Shown here one piece after another: positions 26,519 to 35,243 of a DNA stretch of 64,000 nt. The position numbers were made by a program, and so were the translations under genes. The stretch comes from Natronocalculus amylovorans (lineage in GTDB: Archaea > Halobacteriota > Halobacteria > Halobacteriales > Haloferacaceae): positions 496,001-560,000 of the forward strand of contig NZ_JAKRVX010000002.1 of the NCBI RefSeq assembly GCF_023638035.1, in the 5' to 3' direction. Under the pieces are notes generated by a model. That model was given only the letters and a program-made list of their open reading frames with translations. It searched no databases and was not told the origin of the DNA. Position 1 is the first letter of the stretch. The number at the start of each line of letters is the position of its first letter.

Positions 26519-27136
26519 CTACGGTTCGATCGGGACGGCAACTTCATGTCGCCGTAAGAACGGTGGCGTCCATGGCGCATTGTACTGCATCATGAACGGT
26601 TTCCCGGTCGGTCTGATACCGTTCTCTTCCAATGTTGAGAGGAGGTGGTCAGTTGCTCGTTTGATCCGATCGCCTGTTGCATACCAACTGAATTGATACA
26701 CGGCAATCTCACGTGGGGCTTCAACCGTGAGCGAGACACCGACTTCCGTTGGTGTTGGGGCAGTTTCAGGAGCATATGATGCAGGAAGATAGAACGCCAT
26801 GCGAACACCAGAGCCTGCAGACTCGGTTCGAAGCGGCGCGGTCATCTCCATGCGTTCACCTGCGGTTCGGACAGGTGCAGTCATCGCAATCTCTGTGCCA
26901 CCATCATTTGCGCCCGTAATGTACCGATACAGTCGTCTAAATGCAGTCGATCGGTCCTCAGCAGTGGTTTCAACAGTAACAAGCGCAGGATATCGACGCC
27001 GTTCAACACCGTTGGCTGTTCCAACAACTTCGTACGCTACCTGTGCTGTTGTTCGAGATGAGTAGACGCCCCATCCGACCCATGTCGCCGCTGCCGCAAC
27101 TGCCGCACCGATCGCTATTTTTGCCCCGCGTTTCAT
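26519..27136 (-). CDS. SOUL/HBP heme-binding family protein, membrane-anchored
   Basis: About 205 residues. An N-terminal KRGAKIAIGAAVAAAATWVGWGVY is a signal anchor, and the remainder is a SOUL domain (YEVVGTANGVERRRYPALV, AFRRLYRYITGAND, EIAMTAPV, FLPASYAPETAPTPTE, FLRRHEVAVPI). SOUL proteins bind heme or tetrapyrrole loosely; the prokaryotic role is not settled. The ATG at 27136 directly precedes the anchor and is preferred over 27199. It is divergent from icd. Confidence 0.85.
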   Translation of the reverse strand: MKRGAKIAIGAAVAAAATWVGWGVYSSRTTAQVAYEVVGTANGVERRRYPALVTVETTAEDRSTAFRRLYRYITGANDGGTEIAMTAPVRTAGERMEMTAPLRTESAGSGVRMAFYLPASYAPETAPTPTEVGVSLTVEAPREIAVYQFSWYATGDRIKRATDHLLSTLEENGIRPTGKPFMMQYNAPWTPPFLRRHEVAVPIEP

Positions 27137-27259
27137 AGCCGTCGTACGTCGTGGAGACACATATACCGTCGCCCTCGCTCGGCTGTGACTATTGTTCACA
27201 CATGAGACAGAGCAATAACGGCAGGCCTTTTAGGATGCCGTAAAAACTCGTGAATGTTT

Positions 27260-28522
27260 ATGAGCAACGAACTGATCGAAGTTCCTGAAGACGGCGAGAA
27301 GATCACGCTCGCTGACGAGGAGACGGGCAAACTGAACGTTCCTGACAACCCGATTATTCCAATCATCCACGGCGACGGAATCGGAACCGACGTTGGTCCA
27401 GCCGCTCAGAAGGTACTCGATGCAGCCGCAGAGGCAACCGGGCGATCGATTGCATGGATGCGTGTCTACGCTGGTGAGTCCGCACGGGAAAAATACGAGG
27501 AGAACCTCCCACAGGAGACCGTTGATGCAATCCGAGAACACCGCGTTGCGATCAAGGGACCACTCACAACGCCAGTTGGTGCTGGCTTCCGTAGCCTGAA
27601 CGTTGCACTGCGTAAAAAGCTTGATCTCTACGCAAACGTTCGTCCAACCTACCACCTCAACGGTGTCCCATCGCCGGTTACAAATCCAGAGGCAATGGAT
27701 ATGGTCACCTTCCGAGAGAACACCGAGGATGTGTACGCCGGAATTGAGTGGGAAGCGGGTACTGATGAAGTCGAACAGGTCAAAGCATTCGTTGAAGACG
27801 AGATGGGATTCGACTCAACAATCCACGATGGCCCCGTTGGAATCGGTATTAAGCCGATTACCGAATTTGGTTCGAAACGACTTATTCGTGAGGCGATCGA
27901 CTACGCGATTGCAAACGATCGCCCATCCGTAACGCTCGTTCACAAAGGCAACATCATGAAGTTCACCGAGGGTGCCTTCCGTGATTGGGGCTATGAGCTT
28001 GCAGATGAGGAGTACGGCGACAACGTCATTTCAGAGGATACCCTCTGGGACGAGTACGATGGCGAACAGCCCGCTGACACGGTTGTTGTCAAAGACCGTA
28101 TTGCAGACAACATGCTCCAGCAGCTTCTCACTCGAACAGGAGACTACGATGTCATCGCGACAATGAACCTGAACGGTGACTACATGTCCGATGCAGCCGG
28201 TGCGCAGATCGGTGGCCTCGGCATTGCACCTGGTGCAAACTTCGGTCACGGTCGCTGTCTCGCAGAGCCAGTCCACGGCTCTGCACCGAAATATGCAGGC
28301 CAAGACAAAGTCAACCCAACCGCAATGATCCTTTCGGGCCGCGAGATGCTCGATTACATGGGCTGGAAAGACGCCGCACAGCTCGTTCGTGACGCTGTCG
28401 AAGAGACAATCTCCTCCGGAAACGTCACCTACGACCTCCACCGACAGATTGAGGGCGGCGAGAAACTCGCAACCAGCGAATTCGCAGACGAAATCGTCGA
28501 AAACATCGAAAAGCTCGCATAA
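27260..28522 (+). CDS. icd: Isocitrate dehydrogenase (NADP-type)
   Basis: Oxidatively decarboxylates isocitrate to 2-oxoglutarate in the TCA cycle. It is 420 residues. Substrate residues are in TPVGAGFRSLNVALRKKLDL (about 112-131), with TFRENTEDVYAGIEW following. Metal-binding aspartates lie in NLNGDYMSDAAGAQIGG. The coenzyme segment GSAPKYAGQDKVNPTAMILS carries the Lys-Tyr pair associated with NADP use. Two in-frame ATGs (27254 and 27260) lie two codons apart; the second gives the family start MSNELIEVPEDGEKIT. It reads as highly expressed, with regular codon use. Confidence 0.96.
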   Translation: MSNELIEVPEDGEKITLADEETGKLNVPDNPIIPIIHGDGIGTDVGPAAQKVLDAAAEATGRSIAWMRVYAGESAREKYEENLPQETVDAIREHRVAIKGPLTTPVGAGFRSLNVALRKKLDLYANVRPTYHLNGVPSPVTNPEAMDMVTFRENTEDVYAGIEWEAGTDEVEQVKAFVEDEMGFDSTIHDGPVGIGIKPITEFGSKRLIREAIDYAIANDRPSVTLVHKGNIMKFTEGAFRDWGYELADEEYGDNVISEDTLWDEYDGEQPADTVVVKDRIADNMLQQLLTRTGDYDVIATMNLNGDYMSDAAGAQIGGLGIAPGANFGHGRCLAEPVHGSAPKYAGQDKVNPTAMILSGREMLDYMGWKDAAQLVRDAVEETISSGNVTYDLHRQIEGGEKLATSEFADEIVENIEKLA

Positions 28523-28535
28523 GCGGTCTACTCCG

Positions 28536-28549
28536 GTTAATCGATTAAC
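28536..28549. repeat. 14-bp perfect palindrome between convergent genes
   Basis: GTTAATCGATTAAC is a perfect palindrome in the 39-bp gap between the stop of icd and the stop of the YihY-cupin gene. It is followed on the plus strand by a T/A-rich run (ATATACTCTATTTTATTC). It could act as a bidirectional terminator or a protein-binding site, and neither is proven. Confidence 0.5.
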
Positions 28550-28561
28550 ATATACTCTATT

Positions 28562-29767
28562 TTATTCAGCCCAATCCGGATCTGTCCGAGGTGGGCTGAA
28601 GATATCGAGCCCAAACACTTCTTTATCACCACGGTTTTCGGCTCCATGTGGTTCCGCACCCGGAATTGCGTATGAGTCACCGGGACCGACAACGACATCT
28701 TCTCCATCAACAACGAATGTGAGCGTTCCTTCGATAATATACCCTGTTTGCTCGTGATGATGACTATGTTCAGGAACGGTTGCACCGGGTTCGATTCGGA
28801 AGCTTTGAACGCTCATCTCTTCACCGGCGGCGAGTTGTTGGAGGTGGACACGATCGACAGGTTCTGCTTCTTTATCTGGGTTGTACGGAAGTACGTCCAT
28901 GCCACTACGGTGTTCGGAGCGGGCAAAAATATACGGCCTGCGGCGATCGGCGGCACCAACAAGAGATAGACTGTCTTGTGCGAGCGTCCGATTGAGCGCA
29001 GCACCAAGTAAAAATACCAAACAGAGTGCGTAGACCCACGTCAGCAGGACTATTATGCCGCCCAAGACACCGTATAACTGATACTGGCCTGCAGTGCCAA
29101 CGTACCAGAGAACACCGTACCGAAGAAGCACCCAACTGATCGCAACCACGATCGCACCCGGAACCGTTGATAAGAGCCCGATTTTAATTGGTGCTAACAC
29201 CGCGTATACCGCGCTTAGTATCGCCATAAGAAAAATAGTAAAGCCAATGGCAGACCAGACCGATCCAACGGCAATCATACTCATTGACGAGACGATCGTC
29301 TCAAATCCAACAAAGAGCAAAAACACGGTGAGAACGAGCACTAACAAGAGGATACCGTCGTAAAACTGGTCTAACAGCGAGTTCTCGTGTGTTTCGCTAT
29401 AGAGCTCTCCAACACCTTTTGAGAGGCCGCGGAAGAGTTTCAACGATCCCCAAAGAACCGCAAGAAATCCAAAGAGCCCCACGCCTGTTCGACCATCTTG
29501 ATTTTGCAGCACAGATTCAAGCGTTGACACACCTGCTTCCGAAAGGAATGGCTCCGCAGCAGCAATTGCTTGCTCGACAAACTGATCTGCGCCCACGATC
29601 GTGGCCCCAATAAAAACAAGCACAACAAGCGGAAGCGCTGCTGCAAGCGCATAGTACGCAACAGCAGCGGCAACAAGTGTCAGTTCACGCTCATTCGCAA
29701 GGGTCGCCGTATCTATCACGACCGATGCGGTTGTTCGAGCAACTGAACGGCTCCACGACGTTGACAT
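28562..29767 (-). CDS. YihY/BrkB-type membrane protein fused to a C-terminal cupin domain
   Basis: A single uninterrupted frame of 401 residues. Residues about 1-270 are a YihY/UPF0761 domain with six helices (LTLVAAAVAYYALAAALPL, GLFGFLAVLWGSLKLFRGL, WVYALCLVFLLGAALN). Residues about 290-401 are a complete cupin: motif 1 GATVPEHSHHHEQTGYIIEG and motif 2 GDSYAIPGAEPHGAEN, with metal-binding His and Glu. Haloarchaea commonly encode such a cupin as a free protein beginning near the internal Met290 (28900). YihY function is unresolved (once proposed as RNase BN, later withdrawn). The ATG at 29767 (MSTSWSRSVAR) is preferred over 29788. Confidence 0.85.
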   Translation of the reverse strand: MSTSWSRSVARTTASVVIDTATLANERELTLVAAAVAYYALAAALPLVVLVFIGATIVGADQFVEQAIAAAEPFLSEAGVSTLESVLQNQDGRTGVGLFGFLAVLWGSLKLFRGLSKGVGELYSETHENSLLDQFYDGILLLVLVLTVFLLFVGFETIVSSMSMIAVGSVWSAIGFTIFLMAILSAVYAVLAPIKIGLLSTVPGAIVVAISWVLLRYGVLWYVGTAGQYQLYGVLGGIIVLLTWVYALCLVFLLGAALNRTLAQDSLSLVGAADRRRPYIFARSEHRSGMDVLPYNPDKEAEPVDRVHLQQLAAGEEMSVQSFRIEPGATVPEHSHHHEQTGYIIEGTLTFVVDGEDVVVGPGDSYAIPGAEPHGAENRGDKEVFGLDIFSPPRTDPDWAE

Positions 29768-29891
29768 AGCAGTGTCGTACAGACACACGCTTGTAGGTAT
29801 TTTTCAGGAATTGTTGACTATCGAAACAATGATACACAACCTGTGGCGTCGCAAGCAGTATCTTGAAACCCGACCATCGAAAACTGCAGGT

Positions 29892-30416
29892 ATGTACGCG
29901 GTCGTTGGCTGTAATAAGTGCAATACGATGTGGCTACTCTCTAATCCTCGTCACGCAAAAACTGCAACCTGCCCTCGCTGTCAGAAACAGCACCAGACAA
30001 AAAAGCTCAAACATTTCTTTGAATCAGACGACAGAGCCGCAGCACAGGAAGCCCGGGCGGCACTGCTCGCAAAGAAACACGGAGATTCGGAGGCGTTTGC
30101 GGACGTTGCACACACAGCAGAGTTAGAACGGCTTGTTGAGGATGCAGGTGTGGATGATCACGAATATCTCACCGAGTCGGGACTTGATGCAGACACAATT
30201 ACGGAGGCAGGTGAGATGCGAACAAGCCGATCGCGGAGCCGAAAAGAGATTGTTCAAGATGCGATCGAGACGGCTAGCGATCGGCCAACAGCAGCAGACA
30301 TTCATGAGTACGCGGCCGATCACGGCGTTCCAAAATCTGCGTCAGAAAAAATACTGGAAGGGCTTGTTCGAGCAGGGGACGTAAGCGAAACCGGCGGACA
30401 ATACCGTCTTTTATAA
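29892..30416 (+). CDS. DUF5817 family protein with zinc ribbon and winged-helix end
   Basis: A 174-residue protein starting MYAVVGCNKCNTMWLL; together with the later CPRC it forms a CxxC...CxxC zinc ribbon (about 7-37). An acidic helical middle section follows, with a C-terminal winged-helix-like segment (PTAADIHEYAADHGVPKSASEKIL, EGLVRAGDVSETGGQYRLL). This matches haloarchaeal DUF5817. A nucleic-acid-binding role is suggested by the two domains but is not shown. The ATG at 29892 begins exactly at the ribbon. Its stop is 12 bp from the stop of the converging HMG-CoA reductase gene. Confidence 0.85.
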   Translation: MYAVVGCNKCNTMWLLSNPRHAKTATCPRCQKQHQTKKLKHFFESDDRAAAQEARAALLAKKHGDSEAFADVAHTAELERLVEDAGVDDHEYLTESGLDADTITEAGEMRTSRSRSRKEIVQDAIETASDRPTAADIHEYAADHGVPKSASEKILEGLVRAGDVSETGGQYRLL

Positions 30417-30428
30417 TGATGACGCGAC

Positions 30429-31661
30429 CTATCGGCCTAAACTCTCATGCGCACTTGAGAGATGTCGAGAGCCAAGCGCTGCAAGCAATGAGAGCTCACC
30501 AGCAACCGCACCAGTCGCGATACACTCGGCGAGCGCATCGGCATTCGTTCCTGCGGGGTCACCACCACCGCGAACACCCAAGATGTCGAGCGCTTCTGCC
30601 TGTGTCGGGAGCTTTGTCCCACCGCCAACGGTTCCCACTTCCAGGCTTGCGATCGAGACGGAGAAGTAGAGGTCGCCATCAGCGGTCACATCAGCTGTCG
30701 TAATCGCATTTGCGCCCTCTACAACCTGTGCCTCGTCCTGTCCAGTTGCGAGAAACATCGCCGCAACGACATTTGCGACGTGGGCATTGAATCCAAGCGA
30801 TGCGGCTTTTGCAGAGCCAATGAGGTTCTTTCGAGTGTTGATTTCGGCGATCGCCTCCGGCGTCGTATGCAGCGAGTTTTCAACGACCGAACGTGGGATT
30901 GTTACGTCGGCCGTGACCGATCGACCGCGGCCCTCCACGGCATTGACCGCAGCCGGTTTTTTGTCCGAGCACATGTTTCCAGAGAGTGCGACAAGCGAAG
31001 CGTCAGTTTCATTTTCAATGATGTCGCAGGCGGCTTTTGTTGCAATCGTGACCATATTCATTCCCATGGCGTCTTTCGTGTCGTACCGGAATCGAAGATA
31101 GACATTGTTGCCGACGACGTACGGCGTTACGTCAAGAAGTTCGCCGTGGTTCGTTGTCTCGGCTGCAGCATCGACAAGCGCCTTGTTGTTGTCTCGAACC
31201 CACGAGACGAGCGCCTCCGCTTCAACAACGTCTCGTACGCGAAACACCGGTGCACGGGTCATGCCCGATTTGGTCACACGAGCGTTTGCGCCACCAGAAC
31301 GGTTGATGACCGAGCAACCACGGTTCACAGATGCGAGGAGTGCGCCCTCCGTTGTCGCAAGCGGCAGATACGACTCTCCCTCGAATGCGCCACCGGATAG
31401 TGAGACCGGCCCCACGACACCGATCGGCACCTGTACTGCACCGATCATGTTCTCAATGTTTGGTTCCGCAGTCGCTGCTGGGAAGCCATACGATCCGATC
31501 GTCTCTAAAGAGGCATCGGTCTCTTCGGAAACGAGCGCTCGTCGAGCCGCAGTTGCCGTGTCTGCATCCGCATGCTGTTCAAGTTCGTGAAGTCGGAGCT
31601 CACCATCTTTGACGCGGGTTACAAGTGCTGCAACGTTCGCGTCGGTCTCGGCGTCAGTCAT
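30429..31661 (-). CDS. hmgA: HMG-CoA reductase (NADPH, class I type)
   Basis: Reduces HMG-CoA to mevalonate, the committed step of isoprenoid lipid synthesis. It is 410 residues. Motifs: ENMIGAVQVPIGVVGPV (about 50-66), ATTEGALLASVNRG (catalytic Glu), DAMGMNMVTIATKAA (cofactor and substrate), SDKKPAAVNAVEGRG (catalytic Lys), ATGQDEAQVVEGAN (catalytic Asp), GTVGGGTKLPTQ and a C-terminal HLSSAHESL (catalytic His). No N-terminal membrane domain is present, as in other archaea. The ATG at 31661 gives MTDAETDANVAAL. Confidence 0.96.
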   Translation of the reverse strand: MTDAETDANVAALVTRVKDGELRLHELEQHADADTATAARRALVSEETDASLETIGSYGFPAATAEPNIENMIGAVQVPIGVVGPVSLSGGAFEGESYLPLATTEGALLASVNRGCSVINRSGGANARVTKSGMTRAPVFRVRDVVEAEALVSWVRDNNKALVDAAAETTNHGELLDVTPYVVGNNVYLRFRYDTKDAMGMNMVTIATKAACDIIENETDASLVALSGNMCSDKKPAAVNAVEGRGRSVTADVTIPRSVVENSLHTTPEAIAEINTRKNLIGSAKAASLGFNAHVANVVAAMFLATGQDEAQVVEGANAITTADVTADGDLYFSVSIASLEVGTVGGGTKLPTQAEALDILGVRGGGDPAGTNADALAECIATGAVAGELSLLAALGSRHLSSAHESLGR

Positions 31662-31714
31662 ATAACAGGGTCAACACGGCGACCGCAAAGGAATATCGGT
31701 TATCAGGTATCGTT

Positions 31715-32698
31715 CTACCCAGTGGAACGATCGTCAGAGAACACATCCATCAAGAAGGTTAGTTGATGGCCGATCGTCTGTTCGAAGTCCTCGGCAAAGA
31801 TGCTGAAATGGGTGCCGGGGAACCGGACAAATGTACTATTTTCGATCGCGTTTGCTGCGGCCGCAACGTTATCAACGGGCGTGATCTCGTCTTCGGTCCC
31901 ACCGATAAGCAGCGTTGGAGCACGAATATTGGAGGCTTGTATGATTGGACGATACCGAGCAATCCAAAGGAAGAGTCTTGCCGGTGTTTTGTTGTTCCAG
32001 TTGGATTCCCGATCAACCAGATCGAGGAACTCTCGCCGCGCACCAGGGGTATCAACAACGGCTCCAGAACCGGGGTCGCCAACAATTGGGACTGTCCGAC
32101 CGAATCCCACGAATGAACCGAGCCGATCGCGGATCCCCCGTCCAATCGAGCCCAGCAAGTATTTTGGGCGTTTGATATTGCTTTTGATCACCGATCGGCC
32201 ATCAGTGAATGGACACGTTGCAATGACTGCACTCACATCGTAGCGATCGGCGGCCGTGGCGAGGACGTGCCCACCCGAAAGCGAAAAGCCCCAAAGCACA
32301 ACCCGGTTTCCATCAACCTCGTGAAGTCGCTTGACGGCTTTAATCGCCGCTTCGTAGTCTTGCTGTTGTTTTGTTGCATCAATGAGCGATCGGGGGGCGC
32401 CCTCGCTCTCGTTGTGGTGGCGGTAGTCGAATAACAACACCGCATAGCCTGCCTTCGCAAACCGTTCGGCATATGCCGGATAGCCAAACGTTCGCCACAT
32501 TCCAAGGCCGGGAGCCATAACGATTAGCGGCGGCTTCTTCGGCCGATCGGGCAGATAGAGCGTTCCAACAACCAAATCTCGATCGTCGGGATCTGCGTCG
32601 TGTGGGCTTGGAAACTCAACGCGTCGGGTCGAGTATGCGTCTCTGGCAGGTCGTTTGAGCCGTTTCTGTGCGAAGTTCTTTGGGTTGCGTCTAGTCAC
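31715..32698 (-). CDS. Alpha/beta-fold hydrolase
   Basis: A 327-residue hydrolase. The nucleophile Ser is in GFSLSGGHVLATA (about residue 145-157). The acid is in LLIGGTEDEITPVDNV and the His is in FPGTHFSIFAED, giving a complete triad. An oxyanion region PLIVMAPGLGMWRTFGYP is present. It is closest to dienelactone hydrolase/peptidase S15-like esterases; the substrate is unknown. It starts with GTG at 32698, only 2 bp after the stop of the 118-residue gene upstream, so the two form an operon. Confidence 0.88.
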   Translation of the reverse strand: MTRRNPKNFAQKRLKRPARDAYSTRRVEFPSPHDADPDDRDLVVGTLYLPDRPKKPPLIVMAPGLGMWRTFGYPAYAERFAKAGYAVLLFDYRHHNESEGAPRSLIDATKQQQDYEAAIKAVKRLHEVDGNRVVLWGFSLSGGHVLATAADRYDVSAVIATCPFTDGRSVIKSNIKRPKYLLGSIGRGIRDRLGSFVGFGRTVPIVGDPGSGAVVDTPGARREFLDLVDRESNWNNKTPARLFLWIARYRPIIQASNIRAPTLLIGGTEDEITPVDNVAAAANAIENSTFVRFPGTHFSIFAEDFEQTIGHQLTFLMDVFSDDRSTG

Positions 32699-32700
32699 TG

Positions 32701-33057
32701 TTAGGGTTCCTCGTCTACGTGTTCAACCGTACTGATCACCTTTTCCGACAGATCTTCATCGGAGAGTCGGTAGTTTGCATAGCCTTCGAACCACGCTTGT
32801 TTTGCATACCAGGTTCCCATCGGATCGCCGGGCGCTCTGACGACGGTGGCATCAAGCCGTGTTGGCTCCCACTCGCCATCGGCTTCTAAATCAATGAGCG
32901 CATTGAGCGCACGGCCCATCTCCCAGTGGTGAATCTCAAAGCCAGGAAATGCGGTCATGTACGTTAGTTCGATGCGATCGCCGGGGTCAGTTACCTCTAC
33001 GACATCGATTCCGTAGTTTCGGAATTCGTCTTCCAAGCCAGCGGTCGCCATACTCAT
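32701..33057 (-). CDS. Conserved small acidic protein of unknown function
   Basis: A 118-residue acidic protein (116 if started at the second ATG, 33051). It has alternating strands and helices, with ELTYMTAFPGFEIHHWEMGRAL in the middle and TWYAKQAWFEGYANYRLSDED near the end. I do not recognise a catalytic motif. It is soluble, without a signal or helix anchor. It overlaps in transcription unit with the alpha/beta hydrolase immediately downstream (2-bp spacing), which suggests a linked role. Confidence 0.72.
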   Translation of the reverse strand: MSMATAGLEDEFRNYGIDVVEVTDPGDRIELTYMTAFPGFEIHHWEMGRALNALIDLEADGEWEPTRLDATVVRAPGDPMGTWYAKQAWFEGYANYRLSDEDLSEKVISTVEHVDEEP

Positions 33058-33112
33058 ACAGTACTGTTCTCCCTACGGGGATTAAATCGTTACCCGGATC
33101 GCTACCGGACCA

Positions 33113-35158
33113 CTATTGGTCAACACCGATCGCATTAAAGAGGAATGCCCACTGTTCGGCCTGCTCGTCAACGATCATCGATCGTGATTTACCAGTTCCG
33201 TGTCCGGTGTCGGTTCGAACCCGGAGCAGAATCGGCGCATCACCAGTTGTCTGTGCTTGAAGCCGCGCGGCCATCTTTCGTGCGTGGAATGGGTGGACAC
33301 GCGTGTCGCCTTCTGCGGTCGTGATGAGCGTTGCTGGATATGCGACGTTCTCTACGTTATGATATGGAGAGTATGCACGAAGGTACTCGAATGCCTCCGA
33401 ATCGTCTGGATTGCCGTACTCAACTGTCCACGATGCCCCAAGCAAGAACGTATAGAATCGGAGCATATCAAGCAGGGGTACTTGACATAGCACTGCCCCG
33501 AACAGCTCCGGTCGTTGTGTCATCGCAGCACCGACCAACAGCCCTCCATTGGAGCCGCCTGCGATCGCAAGCCGATCGGGGCTCGTGTACTCTCGATCGA
33601 TCAGCCCCTCTGCAACGGCAATGAAATCATCAAAGACGCGTTGTTTGTGCTCGCGGCGGCCCGCCTCATGCCACGGCTCGCCGTACTCGCTACCACCGCG
33701 AAGCGTTGCAAGCACGTACACCCCACCTGCTTCAAAAAATGGAAGCGAAAAGCGATTGAATGTGGGCGTTCGGTTGACGCGAAAGCCACCGTATCCGGTC
33801 AGCAGTGTGGGGTTACTACCATCGCAATCGATCGATTCGGCGTGAACAACAAAGGCAGGAATGTCAGTCCCATCTGCAGACGTAAACCACGCTTGGCTTA
33901 CTGTGAGATCGACATCTACTGAGATCGCGGTTTCTGCGATGATCCGATCGGAGTCGTCATCGAGAGTACGGAAGTGGACGGTCGTTGGTCGGTCAAAGCT
34001 CTGTACTGTATAGGAGATTTCGTCCGCCTCATCATCGGCCAACACACCACCCACCGAACAGATTGTCGGGAGGTCGATCGTTGAATCCTCAGTGCCATCC
34101 TTTTCGTGAATAGAGAGGATAGAACAGGCATCCTCGTGGTAGTGTGCAATGAGCTTTGTTTCAGTTGGTGTTACACCACGAAGGACCCCCTCGGACTCCG
34201 GGAGCACCTCAGTGAGTGTCGCTGGGTCGACGGTCGTGGAAAGAGCATGGGCAACCGGCACTGAGAGGAGCCGCGATCGAGGCGCATCGTAATCAGTCAG
34301 CAGATAGAGCGTCTCGCCGTCAAGAATAGGCATGAAACTCTGCTCGATCTCGGTTATGATCGGTGTCAGCTCAAGCGGGTCGCTCGTCGGATCGGATGCA
34401 CGGAGTGAATGAACCTCTGTGCTGTCCCACCCCTCCGAAAGCGTGACCACAAGCGTGTCGCCATCTGTACTCACTCCCGGCCAGGTTGTTTCGCCCACGT
34501 CGTCTATGACGGTTCGGTCGGTTGTGCGGTCCGTGCCAAGTGCGTGGTACTGTACTGCTTTTTGAAGCTGGCCGTCGCTTTCGTTGTCGTCATCGGCAGT
34601 GCCTGTGGTAACGTAGTAGAAGCCATCGTTCGCCCACGCTAAACTGTGTGTTCGGCCAGTCTCTTCGAGGACGTCGATCTCCTCGCCGGATGCAACATCG
34701 ATAACGTGGACATCGTAGTTCTCAGTGCCACCAGGGCTGACACCATAGGCGAGCCGATCGCCACCATCATCCGGTACGTACCAATCAACGGAGTCAGTAG
34801 CGTCACCCTTCCATTCGTTCGGGTTAACGAGCACTCGTGGTTCTGCATCGGGACTGTCTCGAACCGCAATCACCGACTGTTCCATATCCGCATGGCGGAA
34901 TCGTTGGAAGTATCGGCCATTAACGGGGTTGAGTGGGCCATACTCGTCGATCGATGCGAGCGTCTCGAATCGGTCTTCAAGCGTCGATCGGCTGTCGAGA
35001 GCAAGGAGCCGATCGGTGTACTCGTTCTGTGCATCCGTCCAGTCCGCAACGGCATCATCCTCATCTGGACGTGCTTCGAGCCATCGATATGGGTCAGTGA
35101 TCTCCGTTCCGTGGAGCAGCTCTGTAACCGGCCGACGTTCCGTCTGTGGAGGTTCCAT
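33113..35158 (-). CDS. Prolyl oligopeptidase, S9A family
   Basis: A 681-residue serine peptidase that cleaves after proline in short peptides. Residues about 1-70 and 400-681 form the catalytic alpha/beta domain; the middle is a seven-bladed propeller. The N-terminal TEITDPYRWLE is the family opening. The catalytic Ser is in IAGGSNGGLLVGA, the Asp in TTAEGDTRVHPFHARKM and the His in RTDTGHGTGKS. There is no signal peptide, so it is likely cytoplasmic and recycles peptides. The length is close to the usual 700. It stands alone, with about 55-85 bp on each side. Confidence 0.95.
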   Translation of the reverse strand: MEPPQTERRPVTELLHGTEITDPYRWLEARPDEDDAVADWTDAQNEYTDRLLALDSRSTLEDRFETLASIDEYGPLNPVNGRYFQRFRHADMEQSVIAVRDSPDAEPRVLVNPNEWKGDATDSVDWYVPDDGGDRLAYGVSPGGTENYDVHVIDVASGEEIDVLEETGRTHSLAWANDGFYYVTTGTADDDNESDGQLQKAVQYHALGTDRTTDRTVIDDVGETTWPGVSTDGDTLVVTLSEGWDSTEVHSLRASDPTSDPLELTPIITEIEQSFMPILDGETLYLLTDYDAPRSRLLSVPVAHALSTTVDPATLTEVLPESEGVLRGVTPTETKLIAHYHEDACSILSIHEKDGTEDSTIDLPTICSVGGVLADDEADEISYTVQSFDRPTTVHFRTLDDDSDRIIAETAISVDVDLTVSQAWFTSADGTDIPAFVVHAESIDCDGSNPTLLTGYGGFRVNRTPTFNRFSLPFFEAGGVYVLATLRGGSEYGEPWHEAGRREHKQRVFDDFIAVAEGLIDREYTSPDRLAIAGGSNGGLLVGAAMTQRPELFGAVLCQVPLLDMLRFYTFLLGASWTVEYGNPDDSEAFEYLRAYSPYHNVENVAYPATLITTAEGDTRVHPFHARKMAARLQAQTTGDAPILLRVRTDTGHGTGKSRSMIVDEQAEQWAFLFNAIGVDQ

Positions 35159-35243
35159 ACACTCTCTGCTCAGCGCGAGTACATCAACATCAGGGAACCG
35201 GTACGATCGCCATTGCTATGCAGAGTCACGATAACTGACTGGT

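Noticed and set aside
28562-28900. Separate cupin gene instead of a fusion
   Set aside because: The frame from the YihY domain is continuous without a stop, and no ribosome site precedes the internal Met; a separate start remains possible and is noted in the finding.
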